Origin: Bacillus sp. 2B10
Lineage (GTDB): Bacteria; Pseudomonadota; Alphaproteobacteria; Sphingomonadales; Sphingomonadaceae
Assembly: GCA_003946805.1 (NCBI GenBank)
Contig: RPSH01000012.1
Coordinates: forward strand, 31,085-95,084
Length of the DNA stretch: 64,000 nt
Direction: 5' to 3'
The notes under the pieces were generated by a model. It saw nothing but the letters and a program-made list of their open reading frames with translations. It did not search any database and was not told the origin of the DNA. Made by a program: the position numbers and the translations under genes. Below, piece after piece: positions 46,403-55,153 of the stretch (the first letter of the stretch is position 1; each line of letters begins with the position of its first letter).

Positions 46403-47400
46403 TCCTGTGCTTCGGCGAGCTGCTGCTGCGGCTGACCGCGCCGGGCCGCGAGCTGCTGATGCAGAGCGGGCGGTTCGACGTGCATGTCGGCGGGGCCGAG
46501 GCGAACGTCGCGGTGGGGCTGGCCAGCCTCGGCCATGCCAGCGCGATGGTCAGCGCCGTGCCCGACAGCCCGCTGGGGCGCGGGGCGGTGGCGGCATTGC
46601 GGGCGCAGGGCGTCGATTGTTCGCGGGTCGCGACCCGCGACGGCAGGATGGGGCTGTATTTCCTCAGCCCCGGCGCAGGGCTGCGCGCGTCGGACACCGT
46701 CTATGACCGCGCCGGGTCGAGCTTTGCGACGGCACCTGCCGCCGCATGGGACTGGGATGCGTTGCTGGCGGGCTGCACCCGGCTGCATCTGTCGGGGATC
46801 ACGCCGGCGCTGGGGCCGGACGCCGCGAATGCCGCGATCGCCGCGGCGGAAGCGGCACGCGCGCGGGGGCTGACGATCTCGTTCGACGGCAATTATCGCG
46901 CGCGGCTGTGGGAGGCGTGGGACAGCGACCCGCGCGGGGTGCTGACCCGGCTGGTGGCGATGGCCGACCTGCTGTTCGGCAACCACCGCGACGTGTCGCT
47001 GTTGCTGGGCGAACAGTTTTCGGGCGATGGCGAGGATCGCCGGCGCGAGGCGGCGGAAGCGGCGTTCGCGGCCTTCCCGAACCTGAAGCACATCGCCTCG
47101 ACCGCGCGCCATGTCGACGATGCCGATCGTCACCGCCTGTCGGCGCGGATCGACAGCCGCACGGGCGCGGTGCAGACCGCCGAGGTGGCGGTGTCGGGCA
47201 TCGTCGACCGGATCGGCGGCGGCGATGCCTTTGCCAGCGGCGTGCTGCATGCGCTGATGTCGGGGCAGGACGATGCCACTGCCGCCAGCTGGGGGCTGGC
47301 GGTCGCCGCGCTCAAACATTCGCTGCCCGGCGATTTCAGCCTGTTTCGTCAGGCGGATATCGACGCGTTCCTGTCGGGCGGGCTGGACGTTCGCCGCTGA
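46399..47400 (+). CDS. kdgK: 2-keto-3-deoxygluconate kinase
   Basis: A 333-residue PfkB-family sugar kinase. FGELLLRLTAPG near 5-16, HVGGAEANVAVGLASLG near 29-45 and the anion-hole/catalytic base DRIGGGDAFASG at 270-281 (Asp276) are intact. It phosphorylates 2-keto-3-deoxygluconate to the 6-phosphate, ready for aldol cleavage in the Entner-Doudoroff route; the aldolase is not in the window. Starts in an ATGA overlap with kduD. Confidence 0.92.
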   Translation: MILCFGELLLRLTAPGRELLMQSGRFDVHVGGAEANVAVGLASLGHASAMVSAVPDSPLGRGAVAALRAQGVDCSRVATRDGRMGLYFLSPGAGLRASDTVYDRAGSSFATAPAAAWDWDALLAGCTRLHLSGITPALGPDAANAAIAAAEAARARGLTISFDGNYRARLWEAWDSDPRGVLTRLVAMADLLFGNHRDVSLLLGEQFSGDGEDRRREAAEAAFAAFPNLKHIASTARHVDDADRHRLSARIDSRTGAVQTAEVAVSGIVDRIGGGDAFASGVLHALMSGQDDATAASWGLAVAALKHSLPGDFSLFRQADIDAFLSGGLDVRR

Positions 47401-47421
47401 TCCCCGCATAGCTCGTACGGG

Positions 47422-47446
47422 GGAACGGCCGCACGCGGTCCACGTT
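47422..47446 (+). promoter_or_regulatory. Consensus EcfG general-stress promoter before the LOV kinase gene
   Basis: GGAAC at 47422-47426 and CGTT at 47443-47446, separated by exactly 16 bases, match the alphaproteobacterial general-stress sigma-factor consensus completely. The predicted transcription start is about 47452-47454, which coincides with the two candidate ATG codons (47452 and 47455) of the LOV kinase, so the message may have no leader. Confidence 0.7.
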
Positions 47447-47451
47447 CCGGG

Positions 47452-50043
47452 ATGATGCGAGGCGACGTGGACGACAGGGCGGATTCCAGCCGACAGGCTG
47501 CCAGCGACGATCGCCGTATCGCGCTGGAGATCGCCGGCACCGATGGCGGGACCGATCCGTTCGTCGCGGCCGTCCGCGCCACGCGGATGCCGATGATCGT
47601 CACCAACCCGCGGCTGCCCGACAATCCGGTGGTGTTCGCCAACGACGCCTTCTGCCGCCTGACCGGATACGATCGCGATGCGATCATCGGCCGCAACTGC
47701 CGTTTCCTGCAGGGCGAGGATACCGATCCGGCGACGGTGGCACAGATCCGCGCGGCAGTCGCGGCGGTGCAATCGATCGAGATCGATATCCGCAACCATC
47801 GCCGCGACGGCACGCCGTTCTGGAATCGGCTGCTGCTGGCGCCGGTCCACGATGCCGACGGACAGCTCGTCTATTTCTTTGCCAGCCAGCTCGACGTGAC
47901 GTCGGAACGGGCGCGGGTGGAGGGGCTGGAATCGAGCAACGTCGCGCTGCTGGCCGAACTGGCCGGGCGGTTCCGCGAGCAGGAGGAACGCGAGCGCGAG
48001 ATGCTGTTCGCGCTGGAGGCGGGGCGCTTCGGCACATGGTCGTTCGAGCGGGCGACGCGCCAGCTGACCATGTCGGCGATCTGCCGTACCAATTTCGGGT
48101 TCGACGCCGATTACCCGCCGTCGCCGGCCGAGATCGCCGCGATCCTGCACCCCGACGACCGGGCAGCGGCGCTGGCGGCGATCGAGGAGAGCCTGGCCGG
48201 TGCGCCGCTGGAGATGGAGGTCCGCATCCGCGCGGGCGACGGCGAGACGCGCTGGATCGCCAGTCGCGGGCAACCGACCTGCAACACCGATGGCGAGGTC
48301 GTGCGGCTGACCGGGGTGTCGATCGACGTCACCGTCTACAAGCGGCTGGAGCGGATGCGCGCCGCCATGGCCGAGCTGAACGACCAGCTGCGCCTGCTGG
48401 ACGATCCGGTCGAGATGGGCGTTACCGCGTCGCGGATCATCGGGGAGGCGCTGGGCGTCGACCGGGTAGGATACGGCGTGGTCGACCGGCAGGCGGAGAC
48501 GATCACGATCGAGCGCGACTGGAACGCGCCGGGGGTGACGACCATCGCCGGCGTGCTGCATTTCCGCGACTATGGCAGCTATATCGACGACCTGAAGCGC
48601 GGCGAGACGGCGGTAGTCGAGGACGCGCGGATCGACCCGCGCACCGCCGGCACCGCCGCACAGCTCGAATCGATCAACGCGCGCGCGTTCATCAACATGC
48701 CGCTGACCGAACTGGGCGGGCTGGTCGCGCTGATCTACACCAACCATGGCGAGCCGCGCATGTGGCGCGACGACGAGATCGCGTTCGTCCGCGAAGTCGC
48801 GGAACGCACCCGCGCCGCGACCGAGCGCCGCCGGGCCGAGCGCGAGCTGGCGGCGCTGGCCGAATCGCTGGAGGAACAGGTCGTCGACCGGACCAGGGCG
48901 CTGGTGACCGCGCAGGACGCGCTGCGCCAGAGCCAGAAGATGGAGGCGATCGGCCAGCTGACCGGCGGCGTCGCGCACGACTTCAACAACCTGCTGACCA
49001 TCGTCCGGTCGTCGGTCGACCTGCTGCGCCAGCCGACGCTTACCGACGAACGGCGCGAGCGGTATCTGTCGGCGATCAGCGATACCGTCGATCGCGCGGC
49101 CAAGCTGACCGGACAGTTGCTGGCGTTCGCGCGGCGATCCGCGTTGCAGCCGGCGGTGTTCGACGTCGACGAGGCGGTGCTGGCGCTGGGCGACATCGTC
49201 CGCACGCTGGCCGGGTCGCGGATCGAGGTGACGATCGAACCGTGCGCGGCTCCGGTGTTCGTCGATGCCGATCCGAACCAGTTCGACACCGCGATCGTCA
49301 ATTTCGCCGCCAACGCCCGCGACGCGATGCAGGGTCAGGGCCGGCTGACGCTGAGAGTGCGTGCGGTCGACGGGATTCCCGCCAGCGCCACCGCCCCGGC
49401 CGTGACCGGACGGTTCGTCGCGATCACCGTCGCCGATACCGGCAGCGGCATCGATGCGGAGACGCTGACCCGCATCTTCGAACCCTTCTTCACCACCAAG
49501 GAACTGGGCAAGGGCACCGGCCTGGGCCTCAGCCAGGTATTCGGGTTCGCCAAGCAGTCCGGCGGCGAGGTGCGCGCGCGCAGCGCGCCCGCCGATACCG
49601 AGTTCGCGCTGTACCTGCCGCAGGTGACGACGCCCGAGCGGACCCCGGCGGCGGCGCGCGACGTCGCGGCGCCGGCGGCCGGACATGGCCTGCGCGTGCT
49701 GGTGGTCGAGGACAATGTCGCGGTCGGCACGACGACGACGCAGGCGCTGGAGGCGCAGGGATATGATCCGCTGCACGTCGTCGACGGCCAGGCCGCGCTG
49801 GCGATGCTGGCCGAGCGGCCCGACGGGTTCGACATCGTGTTTTCCGACGTGATGATGCCGGGCATCGACGGCGTCGAGCTAGCCGCGCGGGTGCGCGATC
49901 GGTATCCCGGCCTGCCGGTGCTGCTGACCAGTGGCTATAGCGACGTGATCGTCCGCCACGGGACGATGGGCTTCGACCTGCTTCACAAGCCCTATACCAT
50001 CGGCCAGCTCGTCACGGCGCTGCGCCGGACCGCCGGGCGTTGA
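47452..50043 (+). CDS. LOV-domain hybrid histidine kinase (blue-light sensor)
   Basis: An 863-residue cytoplasmic sensor kinase. Domains in order: LOV-type PAS (about 36-155) with the flavin-adduct cysteine C83 in GRNCRFLQG and Q146 in FFASQLDVT; a second PAS (about 186-300); a GAF domain (about 310-455); a coiled-coil linker; HisKA with H509 in GGVAHDFNNLL; HATPase_c with NFAANARDAM and ADTGSGID; and a C-terminal receiver with phospho-acceptor D799 (SDVMMPGIDG). No transmembrane helix. It should sense blue light through FMN and pass phosphate to its own receiver and then an unknown partner. It overlaps an MFS gene by four bases (TTGA). Confidence 0.92.
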   Translation: MMRGDVDDRADSSRQAASDDRRIALEIAGTDGGTDPFVAAVRATRMPMIVTNPRLPDNPVVFANDAFCRLTGYDRDAIIGRNCRFLQGEDTDPATVAQIRAAVAAVQSIEIDIRNHRRDGTPFWNRLLLAPVHDADGQLVYFFASQLDVTSERARVEGLESSNVALLAELAGRFREQEEREREMLFALEAGRFGTWSFERATRQLTMSAICRTNFGFDADYPPSPAEIAAILHPDDRAAALAAIEESLAGAPLEMEVRIRAGDGETRWIASRGQPTCNTDGEVVRLTGVSIDVTVYKRLERMRAAMAELNDQLRLLDDPVEMGVTASRIIGEALGVDRVGYGVVDRQAETITIERDWNAPGVTTIAGVLHFRDYGSYIDDLKRGETAVVEDARIDPRTAGTAAQLESINARAFINMPLTELGGLVALIYTNHGEPRMWRDDEIAFVREVAERTRAATERRRAERELAALAESLEEQVVDRTRALVTAQDALRQSQKMEAIGQLTGGVAHDFNNLLTIVRSSVDLLRQPTLTDERRERYLSAISDTVDRAAKLTGQLLAFARRSALQPAVFDVDEAVLALGDIVRTLAGSRIEVTIEPCAAPVFVDADPNQFDTAIVNFAANARDAMQGQGRLTLRVRAVDGIPASATAPAVTGRFVAITVADTGSGIDAETLTRIFEPFFTTKELGKGTGLGLSQVFGFAKQSGGEVRARSAPADTEFALYLPQVTTPERTPAAARDVAAPAAGHGLRVLVVEDNVAVGTTTTQALEAQGYDPLHVVDGQAALAMLAERPDGFDIVFSDVMMPGIDGVELAARVRDRYPGLPVLLTSGYSDVIVRHGTMGFDLLHKPYTIGQLVTALRRTAGR

Positions 50044-51239
50044 GCCCCGGCGGCGCGGTACCGGCGCGCGGCTTCGTGCCGCTCTACACGCTCGCCTATT
50101 GCGGGCTGTTCGTCGCGTTCATTCCGTTCGTGTCGATCCTGTTGCAGGTGAAGGTCGATGCGATCGATCCCGGCAACCGCGTCGCGCTGTTGGGATGGGC
50201 GGTGCTGGCCGGATCGGCGGTCGCGAGCGTCGCCAACATCGCCGCGGGCTGGCTGAGCGACCTGCACTGGCGTCGCAGCCGCAGCCGGCGGCTGCCGATC
50301 GCGGTCGGACTGGTGCTGATCGCGTTCGCGTTTCTTGCGATCCATCTGGCGCGGACGCCGTCGGCCCTGCTGGGCGCGATCGCATTCTGGCAGGTCGCGC
50401 TGAACCTGATGTTCGCGCCGATGGTCGCGGTGATGGCCGATGAAGTGCCCGACCGGGCGAAGGGGCGGGTGTCGGGACTGCTCGGCATCTCGCACCCGAT
50501 CGGCGTGCTGTCGGCCGCAGCGGTCACCGCGCCGCTGTTCGCGGGCGAGGCGGCACGGTTCGCGGCGAACGTCGTGCTGGCGACGGCGATGATCGTGCCG
50601 TTCCTGCTGTTCGCACGCGAGCGGGGGGCGGGCGATGTCGCCGCTGCCGATGCCGGGCAAGGGGCGGCGGCGCCGGTGCGCGCCGATCTGGTCCGCGCGT
50701 GGGTCGCGCGGCTGGCGATGCAGGTCGCGGGCAACGGCGTGACCGCCTATGCCTTTTTCCACTTCGCCGATCGCTGGCGCGGCACCGGCGATGCGGCGGG
50801 GCCGGTGGCGCAGGCGATGGCGATCGTCACCGCGATCGTCGTCGTCGCCACGATCCTCGCCGGCCGCTGGTCGGACCGGGTCGGCGGGCGCAAGCCGTTC
50901 CTGGGCGGCGCGACGCTGCTGGTCGTCGCCGGGCTGATCGGCATGGCGGTGGCGCCCGGCTTCGTCGGGGCGGCGATCGGCTATGGCATGGCGCAGACCG
51001 GGCTGTCGGTGTTCCTGGCACTGCATGCGGCGCTGGCGATGCAGTTGCTGCCGTCGGCCGACACCCGCGGGCGCGACCTGGCGGTGCTGAACCTCACCAA
51101 CACGCTGCCCGCGTGCGTGCCGCCGCTGCTCGCCGCGCTGGTGCCCGCCGGTGCGGGGCTGGGGGCGGTGTTCGTGGCGCTGGCATTGGTCGCGGCGGTC
51201 GGCGGCGGCACGGCACTGGCAATCCGTTCGGAGCGCTGA
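50040..51239 (+). CDS. MFS transporter
   Basis: A 399-residue major facilitator protein with about 12 transmembrane helices. AGWLSDLHWRRSRSRRLP near 69-86 is the MFS loop 2-3 motif, and GRWSDRVGGRKPFLGG near 277-292 the equivalent in the second half, so both six-helix halves are complete. General shape resembles sugar-type (GPH/SLC45-like) carriers, but the substrate is unknown. The likely start is TTG at 50040, inside the stop of the LOV kinase, a tight coupling that links the carrier to a light or stress signal. Confidence 0.82.
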   Translation: MSPGGAVPARGFVPLYTLAYCGLFVAFIPFVSILLQVKVDAIDPGNRVALLGWAVLAGSAVASVANIAAGWLSDLHWRRSRSRRLPIAVGLVLIAFAFLAIHLARTPSALLGAIAFWQVALNLMFAPMVAVMADEVPDRAKGRVSGLLGISHPIGVLSAAAVTAPLFAGEAARFAANVVLATAMIVPFLLFARERGAGDVAAADAGQGAAAPVRADLVRAWVARLAMQVAGNGVTAYAFFHFADRWRGTGDAAGPVAQAMAIVTAIVVVATILAGRWSDRVGGRKPFLGGATLLVVAGLIGMAVAPGFVGAAIGYGMAQTGLSVFLALHAALAMQLLPSADTRGRDLAVLNLTNTLPACVPPLLAALVPAGAGLGAVFVALALVAAVGGGTALAIRSER

Positions 51240-51285
51240 GGCACATCATGCGTTGGGACCGGAACGATATTTCCGGGAGCGCCTG

Positions 51286-52041
51286 ATGATCCGCCTGTTC
51301 CATGTCAGCGACGTCCATTTCGGTGCGGAGGACAAGGCGGCGCTCGCATGGTTCGGCGATGCGGTGCGTCGCGAACAGCCCGACGCGATCGTCATGACCG
51401 GCGACCTGACGATGCGCGCCCGCGCCGCCGAGTTCGAGGCGGCGGCCGAATGGCTCGAAGGGCTGGGTCGGCCGGTCACGGTCGAGGTCGGCAATCACGA
51501 CCTACCGCTCTACAATCTCTTCGCGCGCTTCGTCCGCCCCTACAAGCGCTATCGCCGGCTGGAACGGATGATCGAGCGGCCGCTGGAGATCGACGGCGTC
51601 GCGATCGTCCCGCTCAAGACGACCGCGCGGTTCCAGTTCCGCTGGGACTGGTCGAAGGGCTATGTCGGCGACCGCGCGCTGTCGCGCACGCTGGAGCTGA
51701 TCGGCAAGGTGCCGGACGGCCACCTGATCTTCATCGCCGCGCATCATCCGCTGATCGATGTCGGTACGAAGTCGAGCGGCGAGACGCGCGGCGGCAGCGC
51801 CGCGCTCGACGCGGTTGCGGCGGCGGGCGCGAATGCCGTGCTGTCGGGCCATGTCCACGACCCGTTCGATATCCCCTACCGCACCGGAACCGGACGGTTG
51901 CGCATGGTCGGCGCCGGCACGCTGTCGATCCGCACCCGCGACGATCCGCCGTCGTTCAACGAAATCCGGATCGAGAATGGCGCGTTCGAGACGATCGCGC
52001 GGAAGATGGGGGCGGCGGACGAGCCGGTTACGGTGGGGTGA
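51286..52041 (+). CDS. Metallophosphoesterase
   Basis: A 251-residue calcineurin-like phosphoesterase. The metal-binding blocks are in order: HVSDVHFG (6-13), VMTGDLTMRARAAEFEAA near 36-53, VEVGNHDLPLYN near 67-78, FIAAHHPL near 149-156 and LSGHVHDPF near 184-192. Similar proteins hydrolyse cyclic nucleotides or UDP-2,3-diacylglucosamine-like substrates, but the substrate cannot be read from the sequence. ATG 51286 follows the MFS stop by 46 bases. Confidence 0.87.
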   Translation: MIRLFHVSDVHFGAEDKAALAWFGDAVRREQPDAIVMTGDLTMRARAAEFEAAAEWLEGLGRPVTVEVGNHDLPLYNLFARFVRPYKRYRRLERMIERPLEIDGVAIVPLKTTARFQFRWDWSKGYVGDRALSRTLELIGKVPDGHLIFIAAHHPLIDVGTKSSGETRGGSAALDAVAAAGANAVLSGHVHDPFDIPYRTGTGRLRMVGAGTLSIRTRDDPPSFNEIRIENGAFETIARKMGAADEPVTVG

Positions 52042-52047
52042 GCCCGT

Positions 52048-52129
52048 CGTATCCCCGCGAAGGCGGGGATTTTCCGGTGGTAGCGCGCAGCAGGAGCAGA
52101 TGGAGACCCCAGCCTTCGCCGGGGTGACG
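52048..52129. repeat. Degraded family A palindrome after the metallophosphoesterase gene
   Basis: The right part (GGAGACCCCAGCCTTCGCCG, then GGGTGACG) clearly belongs to family A. The left arm, CGTATCCCCGCGAAGGCGGGG, is a shortened variant. It can form a hairpin and lies between two convergent genes, so it may serve as a terminator for both. Confidence 0.65.
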
Positions 52130-52164
52130 TTTACAGTCGGATGGATCAAACACCCGGGTAGCCG

Positions 52165-52914
52165 TTACGACAGCCGCTGCCCGATCAACGTACCCTTGGT
52201 CCCGCGATTGACCAGTTCGAAGCGGAAGTTCGGCCAGCGGCGGCGCCAGCGTTGCGCGACGACCCGCTCGCCCGGCCGCGCGCCGTCGTCGAGCATCACC
52301 ACACCGCCGACCGGCAGGCGGTCGAACAGCGTTTCCGCCGCGCCGCGGACATAGGGGTGGATGGTCCATGGCGGGCCGTCGATCAGCAGCAGATCGACCT
52401 GATCGGGCAACGCGTCGATATCGTACCACACGCCCGGCCAGTCGCCCGGCGCCTCGACCAGCGGGGCCGCACGCAGATCGGCGGCGATGCCGTGTTCGGC
52501 CAGCCAGTCGCGGGTCGCATCGACGAAGCCGGCATGCTGGTCGAAGCTGATGAGCTGCCCGCCGCCATGCTTGGCCAAGGCCGCGCCGGTGACGAGGCTG
52601 GACGCACCGGTGCCGAGTTCGACGACGGTGCGCGGGCGGCTGGCCGCGATGCGCTCGACGATCAGCGAGAGATAGCCGGTATCGGCCTTCCAGCTGCCGA
52701 GATTGGGCAGCGCGTCGGGGGCGAGGCCGAGATCGGCCATCAGCCGTGCCTTGTCGGCCTTCTTGCCGCCCGACAGGCTGCGCAGCAGCCACGGCCACTG
52801 GATCGCGCCGAACGCGATGGTGAACAGCTTGTCCGACAGGCTGCGGCGGAGTTCGTCGGGCCACAGGTCCGAATCGGCGAGCGGCAGCAACGAAGTCTTG
52901 GCGCGCGAGGTCAT
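52165..52914 (-). CDS. Class I SAM-dependent methyltransferase
   Basis: A 249-residue methyltransferase of the Methyltransf_24 type. The AdoMet loop is VVELGTGASSLVTGAAL near 85-101, then QLISFDQHAGFVDATRDWL near 109-127 with the acidic ribose ligand, and LLLIDGPPWTIHP near 163-175 as motif IV. No signal peptide. Substrate unknown. ATG 52914. It is downstream of the rplM-rpsI operon on the same strand but separated by terminators and a large palindrome. Confidence 0.82.
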   Translation of the reverse strand: MTSRAKTSLLPLADSDLWPDELRRSLSDKLFTIAFGAIQWPWLLRSLSGGKKADKARLMADLGLAPDALPNLGSWKADTGYLSLIVERIAASRPRTVVELGTGASSLVTGAALAKHGGGQLISFDQHAGFVDATRDWLAEHGIAADLRAAPLVEAPGDWPGVWYDIDALPDQVDLLLIDGPPWTIHPYVRGAAETLFDRLPVGGVVMLDDGARPGERVVAQRWRRRWPNFRFELVNRGTKGTLIGQRLS

Positions 52915-52979
52915 GGCGTCTCTTGGATGGTTCCGCCAGCGTGCGGACCGGCTCTCGCTATACGGTTCCGCGGCAAACG

Positions 52980-53008
52980 AAAAGGGCGGCCCGACACCGG
53001 ACCGCCCC
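52980..53008 (-). terminator. Hairpin terminator downstream of rpsI (second)
   Basis: GGGCGG and CCG pair with CGG and CCGCCC around an ACAC loop with one bulge pair. Four T residues follow on the minus strand. It lies between rpsI and the methyltransferase start, so it should end the ribosomal-protein transcript. Confidence 0.6.
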
Positions 53009-53076
53009 AATCGGCACGCATTTGGCCGCAAACGGGAACTTTTCGAGCCCCCGCGCGTGGCGTTTTTGTCCTGAGA

Positions 53077-53156
53077 CGGTACCGGCCCGCTCCCCCACCC
53101 GACCACCCGATCAGGATACGCTGTGGGTGGTCGGGTGGGGGAGCGGGCCAGTACCG
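53077..53156. repeat. Large perfect-stem palindrome downstream of rpsI (family D)
   Basis: Arms of 32 bases (53077-53108 and 53125-53156) are inverted copies identical at 31 positions, with a 16-base loop. The arms are made of CGGCCCGCTCCCCCACCC and GACCACCC words. This is the strongest hairpin in the window, and no other copy occurs here. It sits directly after the rpsI terminator hairpin. Confidence 0.88.
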
Positions 53157-53157
53157 C

Positions 53158-53183
53158 GAAACGCGCCCGTCGGGGCGCGTTTC
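53158..53183 (-). terminator. Terminator hairpin of the rplM-rpsI operon
   Basis: An uninterrupted 11-base stem (GAAACGCGCCC against GGGCGCGTTTC) with a GTCG tetraloop, 11 bases after the rpsI stop. The T run is short, so it may act with the two hairpins that follow. Confidence 0.65.
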
Positions 53184-53193
53184 CGAACGGGTT

Positions 53194-53754
53194 TTAGCGC
53201 TTCGAGAACTGGAAGCTGCGGCGGGCCTTCGCCTTGCCGTACTTCTTGCGCTCGACCGCGCGGCTGTCGCGGGTCAGGAACCCGGCGGCCTTGACCGGCG
53301 CGCGCAGGATCGGTTCGTAGCGGGTCAGCGCCTGGCTGATGCCATGCTTGACCGCGCCGGCCTGACCCGACAGGCCGCCGCCCTTGACGGTGCAGATCAC
53401 GTCATACTGACCATTGCGGTCAGCGACGCCGAACGGCTGGTTGATGACGAGACGCAGCGTCGGACGCGCGAAATACACTTCCTGATCGCGGCCGTTGATG
53501 GTGATCTTGCCCGAACCCGGCTTGATCCACACGCGGGCGACGGCGTCCTTGCGGCGGCCGGTCGCATAGGCGCGGCCATAGGCGTCGATTTCCTGCGCGC
53601 GCAGCGGCATGGTCGGACGCGGGGGTTCGACCGGGGCGACGGGCGCTTCGGCACCGTCGACCTGCGCGGCCGACGCCTGCGGTGCGGCGGCTTCCGGTGC
53701 CTGCTGGCCGGTCAGGCCGGCGAGGTCGGAAAGGGACTGGCGGTTGTCGGACAT
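53194..53754 (-). CDS. rpsI: 30S ribosomal protein S9 with N-terminal extension
   Basis: A 186-residue S9. The conserved body starts near residue 57 ([19 protein letters not shown]) and runs to the invariant C-terminal tail ...RRSFQFSKR that reaches the P-site tRNA. The first 56 residues are an Ala/Pro/Gln-rich, acidic extension lacking in E. coli S9 (130 residues) and typical of sphingomonads. The ATG at 53754 shares one base with the rplM stop (TAATG). Confidence 0.96.
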   Translation of the reverse strand: MSDNRQSLSDLAGLTGQQAPEAAAPQASAAQVDGAEAPVAPVEPPRPTMPLRAQEIDAYGRAYATGRRKDAVARVWIKPGSGKITINGRDQEVYFARPTLRLVINQPFGVADRNGQYDVICTVKGGGLSGQAGAVKHGISQALTRYEPILRAPVKAAGFLTRDSRAVERKKYGKAKARRSFQFSKR

Positions 53755-54233
53755 TATGCGCCCACCTTGTTCTTGCGATTCATGCTCGCGATGTCGAGAA
53801 CCTGCGGGTTCTGCGCTTCATGCGGATGCTCGGTGCCCTTGAAGATGCGCAGGTTGCGCATCTGGTCGCGACCCAGCGGCCCGCGCGGGATCATCCGCTC
53901 GACGGCCTTTTCCAGCACGCGCTCGGGGAAACGGCCCTCGAGGACCTTCTCGGCGGTGACCGCCTTGATGCCGCCGGCATAGCCGGTGTGCTTGTAATAG
54001 GTCTTCGTCTTCGCCTTGTTCGAGGTGAAGCGAATCTTGTCGGCATTGATGACGACGACGTTGTCACCGCAATCGACATGCGGGGTGAACGACGTCTTGT
54101 GCTTGCCGCGCAGGACGTTGGCGATGATCGACGCAGCGCGACCGACCACCAGGCCGTCGGCATCGACGATATGCCACTTCTTTTCCACCTCGTGCGGCTT
54201 GGCCGACTTGGTGGTCTTCATGAGCGCCTTCAT
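53754..54233 (-). CDS. rplM: 50S ribosomal protein L13
   Basis: A 159-residue L13. [27 protein letters not shown] N-terminal block near 21-43, [19 protein letters not shown] near 51-69, [12 protein letters not shown] near 79-90 and [18 protein letters not shown] near 112-129 are all typical. I use ATG 54233; a second Met four codons later (54221) is an alternative. Followed by rpsI with a one-base overlap, the usual pairing. Confidence 0.96.
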   Translation of the reverse strand: MKALMKTTKSAKPHEVEKKWHIVDADGLVVGRAASIIANVLRGKHKTSFTPHVDCGDNVVVINADKIRFTSNKAKTKTYYKHTGYAGGIKAVTAEKVLEGRFPERVLEKAVERMIPRGPLGRDQMRNLRIFKGTEHPHEAQNPQVLDIASMNRKNKVGA

Positions 54234-54296
54234 GGGCGTTGGACCTTTCGGATGTATGACGCGCCCGCCCCGAACCGGAGCGGTGCGAACGCCGGG

Positions 54297-54325
54297 CAAA
54301 TGCCCAACGGCCGGCAGAAAGTCAA
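54297..54325 (-). promoter_or_regulatory. Candidate promoter of rplM-rpsI
   Basis: On the minus strand TTGACT (54325-54320) is a near-consensus -35 box, with CATTTG (54302-54297) as a weak -10 after 17 bases. The predicted start lies about 55-60 bases before the rplM ATG. It is the best candidate in the 128-base gap. Confidence 0.4.
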
Positions 54326-54361
54326 GCAAACGGCGGCTTTGCTGACGGGTATTGGAATACC

Positions 54362-55153
54362 CTATGGCCGGCGCAGCGTGATCCGGGTGGTGGCGATCGA
54401 CGTGGCGTCCCCGCTGTCGATGCGTACGGTCGACGTCTGACGGACGATCAGCCCGGTCGTGGCGTCGACGGTGCGGGACACGGTGCTGGTACGGCGCCCG
54501 GTCGGCCGCCCGCCGGTTGCGGGGATCGTGCCCGCCAGCCGTTCCTCGGCGATCAGGTCGCGCCCCTCTGCATGGACCCGCTCGCTGCCGGTGACGTCGG
54601 TGTCCGTGCCGAACGGCGGCGTGCCGGGTCGGCGGATCGCGCGTTCGGGCTGGACGCCGCGGCGGACGATGTCGGGGGCCAGGACGTTGGCGAGCATCGA
54701 CCCCAGCATCGCGACCTGCTGCCGCTCGGTCATGGCGCGCAGCGGCGCGGTCAGCCGTTGCAGCATCGCGGCGCGTGCCGGATCGGTCCCGGCCTGCGCC
54801 GCGATGGCATCGACCAGCGCCGACCACACGCCGGCGCGATCGACGACGCCGGTCACCTCGCCGCGGTCGGACAGGGTGTAGCGGATCGGGCGCCCGCGCA
54901 GCGTCGCGAAGGCGCGCTCGAACATCGCGCCGGGGCCGTCGGACAGGCTGCCGTCGACCGTGTCGATCACCATTTCGGCGACCAGCCCGTCGACCATCCG
55001 CCGGAAGCGGATGGTGCGATCGGTGGTGTAGCGGCGGGCGACGCCGGCTTCGTCGCGCTGTTGCTCGATATGGTAGCGATAGGCGGTGTCGAGCGCCGGT
55101 GCGAAGCCGGTCGCACTGGCCGCCTCGATCGCCGGCGGTGGCAGGTCGATCAT
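54362..55153 (-). CDS. Protein of unknown function co-encoded with ctaA
   Basis: A 263-residue protein without a signal peptide or membrane helix. Predicted beta-rich: [12 protein letters not shown] near 23-34 and [19 protein letters not shown] near 46-64 look like paired strands of a lipocalin-like or DUF6263-like fold, but this is a weak impression. ATG 55153 overlaps the ctaA stop (TGATG), so it is co-translated with heme A synthase and might help that pathway. A 16-base palindrome GGGTATTGGAATACCC marks its 3' end. Confidence 0.6.
   Translation of the reverse strand: MIDLPPPAIEAASATGFAPALDTAYRYHIEQQRDEAGVARRYTTDRTIRFRRMVDGLVAEMVIDTVDGSLSDGPGAMFERAFATLRGRPIRYTLSDRGEVTGVVDRAGVWSALVDAIAAQAGTDPARAAMLQRLTAPLRAMTERQQVAMLGSMLANVLAPDIVRRGVQPERAIRRPGTPPFGTDTDVTGSERVHAEGRDLIAEERLAGTIPATGGRPTGRRTSTVSRTVDATTGLIVRQTSTVRIDSGDATSIATTRITLRRP

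Noticed and set aside
46351..49776. A 1141-codon open frame on the minus strand across kdgK and the LOV kinase
   Set aside because: It is antisense to two convincing genes. In DNA of this GC content long antisense frames are common, and its product is a low-complexity Arg/Gln/Asp-rich string without any domain.
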